Origin: Mucilaginibacter polytrichastri
Lineage (GTDB): Bacteria > Bacteroidota > Bacteroidia > Sphingobacteriales > Sphingobacteriaceae
Assembly: GCF_001911425.1 (NCBI RefSeq)
Contig: NZ_MPPL01000001.1
Location: forward strand, 890,022-954,021
Reading direction: 5' to 3'
Length of the DNA stretch: 64,000 nucleotides
The notes under the pieces are model-generated. The model made no database searches, had not been told where the DNA came from, and saw nothing but the letters and a program-made list of their open reading frames with translations. Shown one piece after another: positions 54,253 to 63,014 of this stretch. The position numbers were made by a program, and so were the translations under genes. Within the stretch, counting starts at the first letter, position 1. Each line of letters opens with the position of its first letter.

Positions 54253-54307
54253 TTTTATTTCTTGTTATTAGTATATCGAGTTATTGGTGTACTGGTTATC
54301 AGTTATA

Positions 54308-54346
54308 ATTATTATGTTATTAAACGCAATTTAATAACATAATAAT
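54308..54346. promoter_or_regulatory. AT-rich 17-bp perfect inverted repeat between ychF and mgtE
   Basis: Arms 54308-54324 (attattatgttattaaa) and 54330-54346 match exactly around a 5-base loop (cgcaa). It lies between divergent genes, where no terminator is needed. A minus-strand TATCTTTG box (54385-54392) lies further upstream of ychF, so the hairpin would fall in the ychF 5' UTR. Role unknown. Confidence 0.5.
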
Positions 54347-54488
54347 CCTGTAATTCAATAACCCCAGTCTCCAGAAAAATCCCGCAAAGATAACATAAAA
54401 TTCATCGGGATAATTTGAAAAAATAAACGACTTTTGCGACCGTTAGCAGTTTATTAAAATACACCAATGTAAAAAAGGAGTTACCGGT

Positions 54489-55850
54489 ATGGAAGAAATG
54501 GTTGAGCAAGTAGAAACGTTGCTGGAGCAAGGTGATATAAACCAGTTACAAGATTATTTGAATAACCTCCACATATCGGACGTTGAGCAACTGATTGACG
54601 AACTACCCGAGCATGCAGCCATGTTTTTGGAAACCCTTTCATTAAACCGGGCTGTTAACGTATTCAGAATTCTGGATTTCCCTACCCAGGAACGCATCAT
54701 TAAAAAACTTTCGGGCAAAAAAATTGCTGAACTTATTAATGAGTTGCCGCCCGATGACCGTACCGCACTATTTGGCGAGCTGCATGGCGATACCGTTAAA
54801 AGCCTGATACTGCACCTGCCCCCCAATGACCGTAAAGAAGCGCTTTCACTTTTAGGATACAAGGAAGATAGCGTTGGCCGCTTAATGACACCCGATTATA
54901 TTGCTGTTAAAAAAAACTGGGACGTGCAGCGGGTATTAAGCCACATACGGCGCTTTGGTAAAAACTCGGAAACTATTGATGTTATTTATGTAATTGATGA
55001 TAAGGGTGTGTTGCTGGATGATATCCGGATCCGCGAGATCTTATTGGTAGCACCCGAAACCAACATTATTGATTTGATGGATAGCCGCTTGATTGCGCTT
55101 AATGTAAACGACCCGCAACAGGAAGCTATTAACATATTCAGGATGAATAACCGGGTAGCATTGCCGGTAACCGACAAGGATAATATTTTATTAGGTATAG
55201 TAACCGTAGATGATATCCTTTGGATAGCCAACGAAGAGTATACCGAAGACATACAAAAAATAGGGGGTACCGAGGCTCTGGATGAGCCTTACCTGGATAT
55301 CCCCCTATTAAGGCTGGTAAAAAAACGGGTAAGCTGGCTAATTATTTTATTTTTGGGTGAGATGTTAACCGCTACCGCCATGGGCTTTTTTGAAGGTGCT
55401 ATACAGAAGGTGGTTGTTTTGGCTTTGTTTATTCCATTAATTATATCAAGTGGCGGCAACAGCGGTTCGCAGGCTTCTACGCTAATTATACAGGCTATGG
55501 CACTGGGCGAAGTTACCGTTGCCGACTGGTGGCGGGTAATGCGCCGCGAGTTGCAATCGGGCTTTCTGCTGGGGTTAACGCTGGGTACTATCGGCTTTTT
55601 TCGTATTTATATCTGGACTCTGTTTAGCAACGTATATGGCCCGCATTGGATACTGGTAGGGCTTACTGTAGGTATAGCGCTGGTAGGTATTGTATTATGG
55701 GGCTCATTGGCGGGCTCTATGCTGCCCCTGCTGTTAAAACGCCTGGGCTTAGACCCTGCAACCTCATCTGCGCCGTTTGTGGCTACGCTGGTTGATGTTA
55801 CCGGGCTAATTATTTACTTTTCGATAGCCGTTTTAATTATGCGGATTTAA
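54489..55850 (+). CDS. mgtE: MgtE-type magnesium transporter
   Basis: 453 aa. It starts with an MgtE N domain (~10-125, LPEHAAMFLETLSLNRAVNV, RIIKKLSGKKIAELINELPP), two CBS domains (~130-255, FRMNNRVALPVTDKDNILLG), then five membrane helices (~280-453) with SGGNSGSQASTLIIQAMALG and the pore motif around LGLDPATSSAPFVATLVD. It imports Mg2+, gated by Mg2+ binding to the cytoplasmic part. The 142 bases between the inverted repeat at 54308 and the start contain no recognisable Mg riboswitch. Confidence 0.96.
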   Translation: MEEMVEQVETLLEQGDINQLQDYLNNLHISDVEQLIDELPEHAAMFLETLSLNRAVNVFRILDFPTQERIIKKLSGKKIAELINELPPDDRTALFGELHGDTVKSLILHLPPNDRKEALSLLGYKEDSVGRLMTPDYIAVKKNWDVQRVLSHIRRFGKNSETIDVIYVIDDKGVLLDDIRIREILLVAPETNIIDLMDSRLIALNVNDPQQEAINIFRMNNRVALPVTDKDNILLGIVTVDDILWIANEEYTEDIQKIGGTEALDEPYLDIPLLRLVKKRVSWLIILFLGEMLTATAMGFFEGAIQKVVVLALFIPLIISSGGNSGSQASTLIIQAMALGEVTVADWWRVMRRELQSGFLLGLTLGTIGFFRIYIWTLFSNVYGPHWILVGLTVGIALVGIVLWGSLAGSMLPLLLKRLGLDPATSSAPFVATLVDVTGLIIYFSIAVLIMRI

Positions 55851-55853
55851 ATG

Positions 55854-55883
55854 TTGTTTCATTCTCAGTGTTTTATATCTTTA
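55854..55883 (+). promoter_or_regulatory. Promoter of the DUF5362 gene
   Basis: TTG (55854-55856), exactly 19 bases, then TATCTTTA (55876-55883), one mismatch from TAnnTTTG at the last base. 26 bases upstream of the ATG at 55910. Confidence 0.5.
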
Positions 55884-55909
55884 GCTTAAACTCTAAATCA
55901 TAATTACAC

Positions 55910-56404
55910 ATGGAAGAAACTGTTATCCACGAGGAAGCCACTCATGCGCCCGACCCGCGCGATCTTGTATTAACTCCCGAAGCTCAGTATTATCTCAATG
56001 AAGGTGCAGGCTGGGCCAAATTTTTAGGTGTAGCAGGCTTTATTGGCTGCGGCTTTATCCTCATTTTAGCATTCTTTATCAGTACCATTTTTAGTATGGC
56101 CGGAAGAATGTCGCCAAATCCAAATCCGTCGTTACAGTCAGGTATGGGGGCATTTGTAGGGGTGATATATGGTTTGATGGCTTTATTGTATTTTTTCCCT
56201 TCACTATATGTATACAAGTTTGGTGTCAATGCTAAAAAGGGGATCTTAATACGAGATTCTGCCGATATTACTTTAGCAGTAATTAAGCTGAAATCATTTT
56301 TGAAATTCTGGGGCGTTTTAATGATTATAAGCCTCGCATTTGGTGTTTTATGTATTATCGGCCTAATTGCGGGTGCCGGTGCACTTTCACATTTACAGCG
56401 ATAA
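55910..56404 (+). CDS. DUF5362-like small membrane protein
   Basis: 164 aa. Cytoplasmic N-terminus rich in Glu and His, then three to four membrane helices at ~42-66 (FLGVAGFIGCGFILILAFFI), ~82-104, and ~128-155 (FWGVLMIISLAFGVLCIIGL). The pattern fits DUF5362, a family of unknown function in Bacteroidota. Monocistronic, convergent with the DUF3276 gene, with the long hairpin terminator between. Confidence 0.72.
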   Translation: MEETVIHEEATHAPDPRDLVLTPEAQYYLNEGAGWAKFLGVAGFIGCGFILILAFFISTIFSMAGRMSPNPNPSLQSGMGAFVGVIYGLMALLYFFPSLYVYKFGVNAKKGILIRDSADITLAVIKLKSFLKFWGVLMIISLAFGVLCIIGLIAGAGALSHLQR

Positions 56405-56412
56405 CAAGAATG

Positions 56413-56470
56413 GCTATATACTAAAGAAGCCCTGTTCTATTACCAGAACAGGGCTTCTTTAGTATATAGC
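56413..56470. terminator. Perfect 26-bp bidirectional hairpin terminator
   Basis: Bases 56413-56438 and 56445-56470 are exact inverted complements with a 6-nt loop, and contain agccctgttct / agaacagggct at the loop end. A-rich arms give a T-run on either strand. It lies between the convergent DUF5362 and DUF3276 genes and serves both. Confidence 0.9.
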
Positions 56471-56480
56471 TTATAAATAC

Positions 56481-56810
56481 TTATATCTCGAAAGAGAAAT
56501 CTTCGTCGGCTGTTTTGGCAACTTCAACGCTGTCACCAAATTCATAGCGTTTTTCAACAACTTCCTGGTTGGATTTGATATAGTCGACAGTGGTTTTAAG
56601 GCCTTCCGCAAATTTTTCAAAATCTTCTTTGTATAAAAAAATCTTGTGTTTTACAAAAACACCATCCTCGAGGCGCTTTTTGCTTTCTGTTACGGTAATG
56701 TAATAATCGTTTGATCGTGTAGCCTTAACATCAAAAAAATAAGTTCGCTTGCCCGCCCTTACCTTTTTTGAGAAAACCTCTTCCCGCTCTCTGTTGTCAA
56801 AATCTCCCAT
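56481..56810 (-). CDS. DUF3276 / PUR-alpha-like nucleic-acid-binding protein
   Basis: 109 aa, with no signal peptide. One PUR repeat is visible: EEVFSKKVRAGKRTYFFDVK at ~10-29 and DYYITVTESKKRLEDGVFVK further on, ending with acidic residues (KTADEDFSFEI). The DUF3276/PUR family binds single-stranded nucleic acid; the Borrelia homologue BpuR regulates RNA. It ends 11 bases before the strong terminator. Confidence 0.92.
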   Translation of the reverse strand: MGDFDNREREEVFSKKVRAGKRTYFFDVKATRSNDYYITVTESKKRLEDGVFVKHKIFLYKEDFEKFAEGLKTTVDYIKSNQEVVEKRYEFGDSVEVAKTADEDFSFEI

Positions 56811-57138
56811 GTTTAAAAGTGTTGTCTTAGTTTGATTGGGATAAATATAAATAAATTTTCATTCTGCAAGTAATATTTGAAATATTGTTTAAAATATTTA
56901 AAACAATTTCAAAAAAAGAAACTGAAGTGCAAAAAGCGTGGCTGACATGAAGAATATATAAATGCACTATGGGTGCCTGCAATATTAGTGCTTTTAGTAG
57001 TTAGGTTATTATTAAGTATTAAGCCAGTTAATAATCGTATTATAAATATATCTGTGTTGAAAAATCTTAATTAGCGAGGTGATAGGTGCTATACTTGTAA
57101 ATACGGCAATATTATATGACCTTAATACTTTCCGTTTG
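56811..57138. other. 328-base AT-rich spacer without a gene
   Basis: Between DUF3276 and the ABC transporter, both on the minus strand. No open frame beyond a few codons. It holds an imperfect inverted repeat (56877-56912: ttgaaatattgttt against aaacaatttcaa with a 2-nt bulge) and A/T tracts, presumably the DUF3276 promoter region and the end of the ABC transcript. Nothing further recognised. Confidence 0.6.
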
Positions 57139-58923
57139 CTAAGCGTTTTCCTGCTCTTCTAATAGTTGTTTTTCATACAGCTCGAAATAGGCACCCCTTT
57201 GCTGCATTAAAAAATCGTGGTTGCCGCGCTCAATAATTTCGCCACGGTCCATTACTAATATTTGGTCCGCGTTTTTAATGGTCGATATGCGGTGGGCTAT
57301 AATGATGCTGGTTTTGCCATTCATAATCTGGCCCATATTATTTAATATCTCTTCTTCGGTACGGGTATCAACCGCCGAGAGGCAATCGTCAAATATCAGG
57401 ATCTGCGGCTGCTTAAAAATAGCCCTTGCAATAGATACACGCTGCTTTTGCCCGCCCGATAGGGTAATGCCGCGCTCGCCTATCATGGTGTCGAAGCCCT
57501 TGTCAAATTCAATAATATTTTTGTAAACAGCAGCATCTTTGGCCGCCTGCTCCACACGTGGCTGGTCCATTATATCGGCGCTAAAGGCAATATTACGGCC
57601 AATGGTGTCTGAGAACAGAAAAACTTCCTGCGGCACAAAGCCAACCTGCGAACGGTAATTTTCCAGGTCGATGTTGTCAACTGTTTTATCATCAATCATA
57701 ATATGGCCCTTGTCTGCATCGTACATCCGCATAATTAAATTGGCCACGGTTGATTTTCCCGAACCTGTACGGCCAATAATAGCCACCATTTCGCCCGGAT
57801 TTGCAGTAAATGAAACAGATTTTAAAGCCTCTATCCCGGTTTCGGGATAGGTGAAAGATACCTTGTCGAATGTGATTTGTCCGCCTACATGATGCGGCGC
57901 TCCGGTAGAAATGATCTCCGATTTTTCGTGCAGAAACTCATTGATCCGTTTTTGCGAAGCCGCTGCGCGTTGTATCAGCGAGGTAACCCAGCCCAGTGCT
58001 ATTACCGGGAAGGTAAGCTGGTTTAGGTATACAATAAACTCGGCAATGTTACCGGGTGTAACTGTACCTTTCATTACCTCAACACCGCCTACATAAATAA
58101 TTATGATATTACTAATACCAATGAGCAAGAGCATTAAAGGGTAAAATAAGGCCTGTACTTTTACAAGCGCCATCGAATGCGTTTTGTAACTGTTGCTTTC
58201 TGCAGTAAAGCTATCGCGGATAAAATTTTCGCGCACGTATGATTTTATAACCCTGATGCCCGAAAACGTTACCTGTACAAAGCTGGAAAGTGCCGATAAG
58301 CGTTCCTGAATTTTCTCGCTGCGAAAGTTGATGATACTGTTTACGTAATAAATAACAAGTACCAATACAGGCAGCGGTAATACAGAGAAAAGCGTTAGCC
58401 TTACGTTAACAGTAAGCATCATGCCAACGGTCAACACAAAAACAGCCAGGGTATTGGCGGTATACATAATGCCGGGGCCTAAGTACATGCGTACGCGGCT
58501 TACATCTTCTGTAGCGCGGTTCATCAGATCGCCGGTACTGTGGCGGCGGTAAAACGCTAATGACAGCTCCTGGTAATGCCTGTAGATCAAATTTTTGAGA
58601 TCGTACTCAATATGGCGGGACATCAGTATTAATGTTTGCCGCATAAAAAACAGGAACATGCCACGCAGCAGGGCTAGTATCAGCACAAGTACGCCAAATA
58701 AAAACAGGCTGGAGCCAAATATGTCGTAAATAACATTTTGCTTTTCGAAGCCGGAATAAAGGCGGTATATGGCAATGTTTTCGGTAACGAGGTCAAATGC
58801 CACGCGGATAACCTGTGCGGGTAGCACACCAAAAACATTGGATATGATGACAAACAAAATACCCGGAATAAAGTGCCAGCGGTATTTGAGAAAAAATTTA
58901 TTCAGGTAAGCGAGATCTTTCAT
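57139..58923 (-). CDS. ABC exporter, fused membrane and ATPase domains
   Basis: 594 aa half-transporter. Six membrane helices (~15-305) followed by an ATPase domain at ~345-590 with Walker A (GRTGSGKST), signature (LSGGQKQR) and Walker B. At the catalytic glutamate position there is Asp513 (LIFDDCLSAVD), a non-standard residue. This occurs in heterodimeric exporters whose one site is degenerate, and in many Bacteroidota homologues. It likely exports lipid, peptide or drug; the substrate is unknown. The partner, if any, is not adjacent. Confidence 0.9.
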   Translation of the reverse strand: MKDLAYLNKFFLKYRWHFIPGILFVIISNVFGVLPAQVIRVAFDLVTENIAIYRLYSGFEKQNVIYDIFGSSLFLFGVLVLILALLRGMFLFFMRQTLILMSRHIEYDLKNLIYRHYQELSLAFYRRHSTGDLMNRATEDVSRVRMYLGPGIMYTANTLAVFVLTVGMMLTVNVRLTLFSVLPLPVLVLVIYYVNSIINFRSEKIQERLSALSSFVQVTFSGIRVIKSYVRENFIRDSFTAESNSYKTHSMALVKVQALFYPLMLLLIGISNIIIIYVGGVEVMKGTVTPGNIAEFIVYLNQLTFPVIALGWVTSLIQRAAASQKRINEFLHEKSEIISTGAPHHVGGQITFDKVSFTYPETGIEALKSVSFTANPGEMVAIIGRTGSGKSTVANLIMRMYDADKGHIMIDDKTVDNIDLENYRSQVGFVPQEVFLFSDTIGRNIAFSADIMDQPRVEQAAKDAAVYKNIIEFDKGFDTMIGERGITLSGGQKQRVSIARAIFKQPQILIFDDCLSAVDTRTEEEILNNMGQIMNGKTSIIIAHRISTIKNADQILVMDRGEIIERGNHDFLMQQRGAYFELYEKQLLEEQENA

Positions 58924-58963
58924 TTATATGCTGCAAAAATAAGGTATTGGTAGTAGAAAGATG

Positions 58964-59032
58964 CAGGAAACAAGAGACAACAGACAAGATATGGCTGTCG
59001 TCTTGGCTCTTGATTCTTGTTTCTTGCTTCTA
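58964..59032. repeat. CTTG/TTCTTG-rich repeat, copy 2, with inverted part
   Basis: The left part (aaacaagagacaacagacaaga, in complement orientation) and the right part (TTCTTG-type, 59000-59032) are roughly inverted. The right part ends with ttcttgcttcta as at 53137-53148. It sits directly upstream of the leucine-dehydrogenase-type promoter. Confidence 0.5.
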
Positions 59033-59036
59033 AAGC

Positions 59037-59066
59037 TTGCTGCATCCAAAAAAACCGCTACTTTTG
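59037..59066 (+). promoter_or_regulatory. Consensus Bacteroidota promoter of the dehydrogenase gene
   Basis: TTG (59037-59039), exactly 19 bases, then TACTTTTG (59059-59066), a full TAnnTTTG match. 27 bases upstream of the ATG at 59094. The best promoter match in the window. Confidence 0.82.
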
Positions 59067-59093
59067 TAACGAACTTATTCACCACCGAGCGCA

Positions 59094-60182
59094 ATGTTAT
59101 CTACGGATGCTTCCCCTAATACCCTGTTTGACCTCCTGAATGCGTTCGGTCATCAAAAAGTTGTTTTCTGTAATGATCCCGATACCGGCCTTAAGGCTAT
59201 CATCGCCATACATAATACCACGCTGGGCCCTGCTTTGGGCGGTACCCGCATGTGGGCTTATAAAACAGAACATGATGCTTTAAAAGATGTATTGCGTCTT
59301 TCAAAAGCGATGACCTATAAAGCTGCCATGTCTGGTTTAAATTTGGGCGGTGGCAATGCAGTAATCATAGGCGACCCCCGTAAAGATAAATCTGAGGCAC
59401 TAATGCGCAGGTTTGGCCGTTTTATTAAAAATCTTAACGGTGAATTTATCACCGCAGAAGATATGGGCACCAACCCTAAGGATATGGAGTATATCCGTAT
59501 GGAGACCGAACATGTAACCGGCGTACCGGAAACCATGGGTGGCAGCGGCGACCCAACCCCCATAGCAGCTAAGGGTGTTTTTATGGGTATTAAAGCATCT
59601 GTTAAAGAGCTTTATGGTAATGATTCATTAGCGGGCCGGTCTGTATTGGTACAGGGTATAGGCCATGTGGGCGAAAACCTGGTAAAATTGCTTCGCGAAG
59701 AAAATACCAAGGTTTACGTAAGTGATATTAATGAAGAGCGCGTTGTGCAGGTAGCCAAAAAATACGGTGCGGAGGCAGTTGCCAACCACACTATATTTGA
59801 TCTTAACGCCGAAATTTATGCGCCTTGTGCACTGGGTGGTACTATAAATACCAGCACCATTGCCAAGTTAAAGTGTGCTATTATAGCGGGCTCGGCAAAT
59901 AATCAGCTCGAGGACGAAACCATCCACGGCAAAATGTTGTTGGACAAAGGCATTTTATATGCGCCAGATTATGTGATTAATGCCGGGGGCTTAATTAATT
60001 GTTATTCGGAACTGATGGGCTTTAGCAAGAAACGCACCCTGCAGCTTACCGAAAATATTTATGATGCCACACGCAATGTATTAAAGCTATCAAAAGCCGA
60101 AAGTATAAGCACCATTGAAGCTGCTAATAAAATAGCAGAGAAGCGCATAGCCGATATCAGAAAAATAAAATCATCATATTAA
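59094..60182 (+). CDS. Glu/Leu/Phe/Val dehydrogenase (leucine dehydrogenase type)
   Basis: 362 aa, the size of a leucine dehydrogenase (larger GDHs are ~450 aa). Substrate-side catalytic Lys in KAMTYKAAMSGLNLGGGNAV, the nucleotide domain with the motif VLVQGIGHVGENLVKLL (~178-194) and GGTINTSTIAKLK. It carries out reversible NAD-dependent oxidative deamination of branched-chain amino acids. Own promoter; NusB follows 38 bases later. Confidence 0.93.
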   Translation: MLSTDASPNTLFDLLNAFGHQKVVFCNDPDTGLKAIIAIHNTTLGPALGGTRMWAYKTEHDALKDVLRLSKAMTYKAAMSGLNLGGGNAVIIGDPRKDKSEALMRRFGRFIKNLNGEFITAEDMGTNPKDMEYIRMETEHVTGVPETMGGSGDPTPIAAKGVFMGIKASVKELYGNDSLAGRSVLVQGIGHVGENLVKLLREENTKVYVSDINEERVVQVAKKYGAEAVANHTIFDLNAEIYAPCALGGTINTSTIAKLKCAIIAGSANNQLEDETIHGKMLLDKGILYAPDYVINAGGLINCYSELMGFSKKRTLQLTENIYDATRNVLKLSKAESISTIEAANKIAEKRIADIRKIKSSY

Positions 60183-60220
60183 TACAAAAACCGGGCTTTG
60201 CCCAAAATCGTTCTTATTAA

Positions 60221-61168
60221 ATGTTAAACAGAAGGCACCTTAGGGTAAAAGTATTACAAGCATTATATGCTTATTACCAAACAGAGAAAACAGACCTGAA
60301 ACACCATGAAAAAGGGTTGTTGCAGAGTATAGACAAGGTTTATGAGATGTACATCTGGATGTTGTCGCTCATTGCCGAGGTGGCAAACCATGCCATTACG
60401 GATGCCGAAGAGCGTGCCAACAAATATCTGCCTACGGCGGATGATCTGAAACCCAACCTCAAGATCACAGAAAACCGTTTCCTGGTTTCATTAATTCAAA
60501 ATGGCGATTACATTGCCGCTGTAAAAAGATATAAAGTATCGTGGGATTTTGATCCTGAGCTTTCTAAAGCATTATTTACCATCCTTAAAAACTCACCTGA
60601 ATATACTGAGTATTTAGAATTTAAGGATGATACCATCCAAACAGACAAAGACATTATAAAATTCATTTTCAAAAAAGTGATCCTGAAATCGTCACTGGCT
60701 GAGCAGGTATTTGAAGATAAATTTATTGTATGGCCGGTTGACAGGGATGTATTACAGGCCTTAATTGCCAAAACATTCAAAAACTTCTCGTACGATGAGC
60801 CGTCTAAAAACAAACTTGCCGAAGTTACCGGTAACTGGGAAGAAGACCGCGAGTTTATTGTGAACCTATTTGAAGAAACCATTCGCCATAACGACCAATA
60901 CCAGGATTTAATAGGTGCCAAAACCCAAAACTGGGAACCTGAGCGTATTGCCATGATGGATACGCTTTTAATGAAGATGGCTATTGCCGAATTTATTAAC
61001 TTTGCTTCGGTACCTGTTAAGGTGACTATAAATGAGTACCTGGAGATAGCTAAGGAGTTTAGTACGCCAAAAAGCAACTCGTTTATAAACGGTATATTGG
61101 ACAAAATTTTATTTGAACTTAAAGCCGAAAATAAGATCCGTAAAACCGGAAGAGGATTAATTGAATAA
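60221..61168 (+). CDS. nusB: Transcription antitermination factor NusB (long Bacteroidota form)
   Basis: 315 aa, about twice the length of E. coli NusB. It opens with MLNRRHLRVKVLQALYAYYQ, the NusB signature, and the C-terminal part (~190-310) carries WEPERIAMMDTLLMKMAIAE and EFINFASVPVKVTINEYLEI, as in the NusB fold. The middle (~80-170) is an insertion/duplication seen in Bacteroidota. It takes part in rRNA antitermination. The start of the DUF1573 gene follows 7 bases after the stop. Confidence 0.93.
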   Translation: MLNRRHLRVKVLQALYAYYQTEKTDLKHHEKGLLQSIDKVYEMYIWMLSLIAEVANHAITDAEERANKYLPTADDLKPNLKITENRFLVSLIQNGDYIAAVKRYKVSWDFDPELSKALFTILKNSPEYTEYLEFKDDTIQTDKDIIKFIFKKVILKSSLAEQVFEDKFIVWPVDRDVLQALIAKTFKNFSYDEPSKNKLAEVTGNWEEDREFIVNLFEETIRHNDQYQDLIGAKTQNWEPERIAMMDTLLMKMAIAEFINFASVPVKVTINEYLEIAKEFSTPKSNSFINGILDKILFELKAENKIRKTGRGLIE

Positions 61169-61175
61169 ACCCCAT

Positions 61176-61652
61176 ATGAAAAAAGTTTTCTTAGGTATTA
61201 TAGCCGCCAGTTTATTGGTAGCCTGTAATTCAAATTCAGCTAAAACAAATCAAGCTTCTAATACAGATACAGTTGGTTCTGCTGCTACCAAAGCAGGGGC
61301 TACCGTGGCAAATGTACCTGCAGGCGATTTACCTGCCATGAAATTTGAGCATGAAACGCACGATTTTGGCAAAATTAAAGGCGGCGACCTTGTGCATTAT
61401 GATTTTAAATTTACCAATACTGGTAAATCGCCGTTAATCATCACCAATGCTACGGCAACATGTGGTTGTACAAAGCCCGAATTTCCTAAAACACCAGTTG
61501 CACCAGGCGCGTCAGATGTAATTAAGGTAACCTTTAACAGTGCCGGTAAAATGGGTTTACAGGATAAGCAAATTACAATTACGGCCAATACCAACCCCGC
61601 TGAAACCAGGGTACACCTGATAGGCGATGTAACCAATCCAACAAGTAATTAA
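61176..61652 (+). CDS. DUF1573 lipoprotein
   Basis: 158 aa from the ATG at 61176 (MKKVFLGIIAASLLVACNSN, lipobox LVAC with Cys17); the TTG upstream overlaps nusB. DUF1573 domain at ~50-155 (FEHETHDFGKIKGGDLVHYD, TATCGCTKPEFPKTPVAPGA), an Ig-like ASH-type fold. The role is unknown; it is anchored to a membrane by lipid. It sits between nusB and yajC as in related genomes. Confidence 0.92.
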   Translation: MKKVFLGIIAASLLVACNSNSAKTNQASNTDTVGSAATKAGATVANVPAGDLPAMKFEHETHDFGKIKGGDLVHYDFKFTNTGKSPLIITNATATCGCTKPEFPKTPVAPGASDVIKVTFNSAGKMGLQDKQITITANTNPAETRVHLIGDVTNPTSN

Positions 61653-61660
61653 TTTATAAA

Positions 61661-61990
61661 ATGATAGCAACAATTCTATTACAAGCTGCAGCAGGTGGTT
61701 TAGGTAGCATGGGTTCATTGATCCCGATGGTACTCATCATTGTAGTATTCTACTTTTTTATGATCCGCCCGCAAATGAAAAAGCAAAAGGATCAAAAAAA
61801 ATATGTTGAAGAGCTTAAAAAAGGTGATAAAGTAGTTACCACAGCTGGTATCCACGGTAAAATTGCCGAAATTGGCGAAACAACTTTTACAGTTGAAGTT
61901 GATAATGGTGTTAAAATACGTTTCGATAAAACTTCTATATCATTAGAGGCATCAAAAGCGTTAAATACACCACTGGCAGTAAAGGCATAA
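61661..61990 (+). CDS. yajC: Preprotein translocase subunit YajC
   Basis: 109 aa. One N-terminal membrane helix (~15-37, LIPMVLIIVVFYFFMIRP) and a cytoplasmic domain with KKQKDQKKYVEELKKGDKVV, the YajC signature. Accessory part of SecDF-YajC. The gene ends 17 bases before a terminator. Confidence 0.95.
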   Translation: MIATILLQAAAGGLGSMGSLIPMVLIIVVFYFFMIRPQMKKQKDQKKYVEELKKGDKVVTTAGIHGKIAEIGETTFTVEVDNGVKIRFDKTSISLEASKALNTPLAVKA

Positions 61991-62006
61991 CAAAAGCTTT
62001 TTGATA

Positions 62007-62047
62007 TAAAATGCCGTTCAGTTGTAAATAATTGAGCGGCATTTTAA
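62007..62047 (+). terminator. Terminator after yajC
   Basis: Stem 62007-62020 (aaaatgccgttcag) with 62032-62045, one or two wobble pairs, loop ~11 bases, followed by T-rich sequence. It divides the nusB-yajC unit from the ybbR-coaE unit. Confidence 0.8.
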
Positions 62048-62066
62048 TTTAAATAAACATCAACCC

Positions 62067-63014
62067 ATGGCAATCGTAAAATTATCAGCATCAGAGCGCA
62101 GGCGCCTTTCGGCGTTTATAACCTGCCTGGTACTTGCTGCGGCCGCCTGGATGCTAAGCAGTTTAACTAAAAACTATAATTATAAAGTTAAGCGCCTGCT
62201 GGTTTACAACAATATGCCGCAGCGCAGGGCTTTCAGGGCCTTACAGTCAGACACGGTTGATGCCATTGTTGAGGGTAGTGGATGGGAAATGCTGTTCTCA
62301 AAATTTCGCCCGGTTGATAAGCGCGTTAATGTAGATCTGCATTCGTTAGAAAGCAAGAGCTTTATAGCCCTTAACAGCCAGCTGGAGCATATCAATCAGC
62401 GGAAAGAGCCTGAACAAAAGATCATCAGCTTTGATCCGGATACGCTTTATTTTGATTTTACTAATCGCAGTACGAAGAAAGTACCGGTAAAACTGCTCTC
62501 TGCTATTGAATATCAATCCCAGTTTGCTAACTCGGGTAATGTGGTTATCACTCCGGCCTATGTAACGCTAAGCGGCCCCAGTAACGTGATTGATAAAATT
62601 ACTACCTGGAACACCGACTCGCTTAAGCTGGATGCTGTAAATGAAACAGTAAGCACCCGTGTAAACCTGCAAACGGTACATGAAGCTAATCTAAGTATTT
62701 ACCCTAAAACAGTGCAGGTAAAAATGCCTGTTGATGAATATACCGAAAAAACGCTCGAGATACCTGTAAAGCTAACCGGTAATGTGCATTACTATGATGT
62801 AAAGATCTTTCCGCAAAAGGTAAAGGTTACCTTCACTACATCATTAAGCAAATACCCGGACCTGGACGAAGATTTCTTTGAGGCAACAGCCGATTTAAAC
62901 CTTTGGAGCGATCGTAATTATACCGTATTGCCGGTAATGCTTAACCGTATACCGCCATTTTGCAAAATAGTAAAGATAGAGCCGCAAAACATTGATTTTA
63001 TTGTGAAAAAGTAA
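62067..63014 (+). CDS. YbbR-like domain protein (CdaR-type)
   Basis: 315 aa. One N-terminal helix (~14-34, AFITCLVLAAAAWMLSSLTK), then YbbR-type repeats (~80-310, e.g. ISFDPDTLYFDFTNRSTKKV, VVITPAYVTLSGPSNVIDKI, VQVKMPVDEYTEKTLEIPVK). In Firmicutes the family regulates the c-di-AMP cyclase CdaA; no cyclase gene is visible here. The stop TAA overlaps the coaE ATG by one base (taatg), so the two are translationally coupled. Confidence 0.85.
   Translation: MAIVKLSASERRRLSAFITCLVLAAAAWMLSSLTKNYNYKVKRLLVYNNMPQRRAFRALQSDTVDAIVEGSGWEMLFSKFRPVDKRVNVDLHSLESKSFIALNSQLEHINQRKEPEQKIISFDPDTLYFDFTNRSTKKVPVKLLSAIEYQSQFANSGNVVITPAYVTLSGPSNVIDKITTWNTDSLKLDAVNETVSTRVNLQTVHEANLSIYPKTVQVKMPVDEYTEKTLEIPVKLTGNVHYYDVKIFPQKVKVTFTTSLSKYPDLDEDFFEATADLNLWSDRNYTVLPVMLNRIPPFCKIVKIEPQNIDFIVKK

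Noticed and set aside
53798..54271. 157-aa open frame antisense to ychF
   Set aside because: ychF is full length and conserved here; the reverse frame is a shadow.
54347..54488. Mg-responsive riboswitch before mgtE
   Set aside because: No M-box or ykkC-like pattern is visible and the sequence is plain AT-rich; I could not support it.
60508..61104. 198-aa open frame antisense to nusB
   Set aside because: It lies wholly within nusB on the other strand, has no start context, and its protein (Ser/Leu/Ile rich, no motif) looks like a codon shadow.
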